The notes under the pieces were generated by a model. That model was not told the origin of the DNA, did no database searches, and saw only the letters and a list, made by a program, of their open reading frames with translations. From positions 22,919,389 to 22,983,388 of the forward strand of contig NW_022145601.1 of NCBI RefSeq assembly GCF_000002235.5: a stretch of DNA of 64,000 nucleotides. The letters run 5' to 3'. The position numbers and the translations under genes are program-made. Positions 62,571 to 64,000 of the stretch are shown here, in pieces (position 1 is the first letter of the stretch; the number at the start of each line of letters is the position of its first letter). The DNA is from Strongylocentrotus purpuratus. Its lineage: Eukaryota > Echinodermata > Echinoidea > Camarodonta > Strongylocentrotidae.

Positions 62571-63250
62571 TTTGGACTCCTGAGAAATGTAAAAAGGAGA
62601 TTATAAAATATCTTGAATATCATAGAAAAATTGATCAAATCCCGGGATCAAATTTCTGAAATTCCTGCTAGCTTTGAAAGCTCATTCAGGATTATTTCAT
62701 TTTGAAAAGTAAAAGCATTGGCCCCCAGTCCCCCACGATCGACTAGAGCTCACCTGAAATTTGGGAGGAGGGTGTGGTACATTTAGCAGTGTTCCTGATT
62801 TTTTTTTTGTTTTTTTTTTGTTTTTTTTTGTTTTTTTTTGGGGGGGTCTCCAAGGTAGGAAAAGCCAGCAAAAAGCCGGCGAAGGGGGGGGGGGTGCTTT
62901 CAAAGGGAGGGAACGAGCGTACGCGTACCCTAAATAACACTAAGTGGGGGGGGGGGAGCGGAGTATCTACTGTACATGATTGCACCTTTTAAGCGCTCGC
63001 GCGCAGGCGCACTTTACGTCTGGGCTATAATAATACCTTGCAAAATAAAAAAATTATTCTGAAGTTTATGAAGTGCTTGTTCGCGCACGTCGCGCAACTA
63101 CTCTTAATGATCGTGACATACTGTATACGTGTAGGCTATACAGTTATACATACATTAAAAAAAATAACTCATTTCTCATGCATTATGCTGAAATTGAAAC
63201 AATCACATTTTTCTCTTCTTCTTCTTCTTCCTTTTTTTCTCTCTTTTTGT
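62570..63250. other. Low-complexity spacer
   Basis: Contains a TTTTTTTTG tandem run (62,799-62,845), G-runs with CAAAGGGAGGGAACGAGCGT and a pyrimidine tract. Open frames over the T-run are compositional. No gene. Confidence 0.6.
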
Positions 63251-63360
63251 TTGTAATATCAGGGGGATGATTGTACAGGCCATCCCCCCTACTTCAAGCC
63301 AGGGGGATGCAGCCCCCCCCCCCTCCATCCCCCCGGGATTTACGCCCCTGGTCGTAAGCT
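63250..63360 (-). mobile_element. MITE ending in GGGGCGTAAATCC
   Basis: The minus strand starts AGGGGCGTAAATCCCGGGGG and contains poly-G/C and GGGATGATTG-like words. The same GGGCGTAAATCC start occurs in the foldback at 9,570 and at 47,185 (GGGGCGTAAATCCGTACC). Confidence 0.55.
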
Positions 63361-63515
63361 CTATTTATTCATCGCATTTATTCATGTTCATTCTCATCTT
63401 TGATCATTATGTAATCTCCGTGCAATATTCACATTTACCATTAATGCATTTTTATTCTGAGTCATCGACTTCATCGACATGTGCTTGGCTACACTTTGCA
63501 AGTGTACGTCAGCCT

Positions 63516-63890
63516 CAGGCGCGTACGCAGGGGGTGGTTTGGGGTTAAACCCCCCCCCCCTCGATTTTTTTTTAAGTGTATTTTTTTTTGTATGTTATTT
63601 TGGAAAACCCTCCCCCTTTGATTTTTTTTAAATATTTTTTTTAAAAATAACTTAAAAAACATTAAAAAATAATAAAAAAAAAAAATGCATATAGGTGACC
63701 TTAAAAAGGTGACCTTACCCCCCTCCCCCCAACTGGACAAAATGTCAATTTTTTAAAATTTCGAGACCCCCAAAAAAATAAAAAATAAAAAGTGTCCTCT
63801 TACCCCCCCCCCCCCCCCCCCCCCCCCCCCATTTCAGCGGCTGGCTGAGTCGTTGCGATTTTTTTGGGACTCGTAAAAAAAGAAGTGTAC
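63516..63890 (+). mobile_element. hAT-like MITE upstream of copy C
   Basis: Begins CAGGCGCGTACGCAGGGGG, contains GGGGTTAAACCCCC, AAAAAGGTGACCTTACCCCC, AAAATTTCGAGACCCCC and a C-run of about 30, and ends near GCGGCTGGCTGAGTCGTTGC. Close relative of 30,856-31,186. It lies directly next to the conserved promoter of copy C. Confidence 0.65.
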
Positions 63891-64000
63891 GCTTAAAACT
63901 TGGTGAAGTGTGATATAAAGAGCAGAGCACAAGGTTGTACATGACATAATCGCTGTCACGTTCAGCTAGCAAAACCAACCTCCGTGTATTTCGTAGATCG
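63891..64000 (+). promoter_or_regulatory. Promoter of a third lipoxygenase copy (C)
   Basis: 110 bp match 9,537-9,760 of copy B after removal of the foldback insert, with TATAAAGAGCAGAGCAC uninterrupted at 63,914-63,930 and TTCAGCTAGCAAAACCAACC at 63,961-63,980. In copy B the start codon follows about 125 bp after the equivalent of the window's last base, so the gene itself should start just outside the window. Confidence 0.8.

Overview
The window is animal nuclear DNA: spliced exons with GT/AG introns, AT-rich introns, long poly-G/poly-C runs, and a very high load of LINE debris and palindromic (foldback) mini-transposons. The only host protein gene I can support is a PLAT-domain lipoxygenase. 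Its protein family, the non-LTR element mix and the repeat style fit a marine invertebrate deuterostome, most likely an echinoderm; I cannot fix the species.

Layout. (1) 1-4,530: the 3' end of lipoxygenase copy A (last two exons, 1,210-1,373 and 2,198-2,312, plus 3' flank). (2) 4,530-9,540: spacer filled with foldback elements, hAT-like G-rich MITEs and a LINE 3' tail. (3) 9,541-9,881: promoter of copy B, with a 103-bp foldback element sitting in a TATA-like box. (4) 9,882-38,253: lipoxygenase copy B, 13 exons whose splice phases all agree, giving a 689-residue protein with a possible N-myristoylation start, a PLAT domain, all five iron ligands and a glycine at the site that predicts R-stereochemistry. 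Its introns hold an L1/Tx1-like relic, a 934-bp foldback carrying tRNA-like sequence in each arm, LINE tails, minisatellites and decayed coding-like segments. (5) 36,837-40,449: the 3' end of copy B is a near-identical duplicate of 668-4,529. (6) 40,450-63,890: a 23-kb spacer made of a decayed Jockey-like LINE, a LINE with an intact 762-codon reverse transcriptase ORF, a nearly intact L1/Tx1-like LINE with 141-bp tandem units upstream of its ORF, two 1.8-kb tandem repeats dense in AGGTCA half-sites with tRNA-like sequence, and a 111-128-bp minisatellite. (7) 63,891-64,000: the promoter of a third copy (C), whose coding start should lie about 100 bp beyond the window.

Taken together this is a tandem lipoxygenase array (A-B-C, all on the + strand). 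Copies A and B share a LINE insertion made before they duplicated and differ by later insertions; B and C share promoter sequence, and C keeps the uninterrupted site into which the foldback inserted in B. The spacers were expanded independently, one by about 4.7 kb on its gene-A side and the other by about 23 kb on its gene-C side. I saw no rRNA, CRISPR or bacterial-style operon, and no LTR or capsid-bearing element that I could support.
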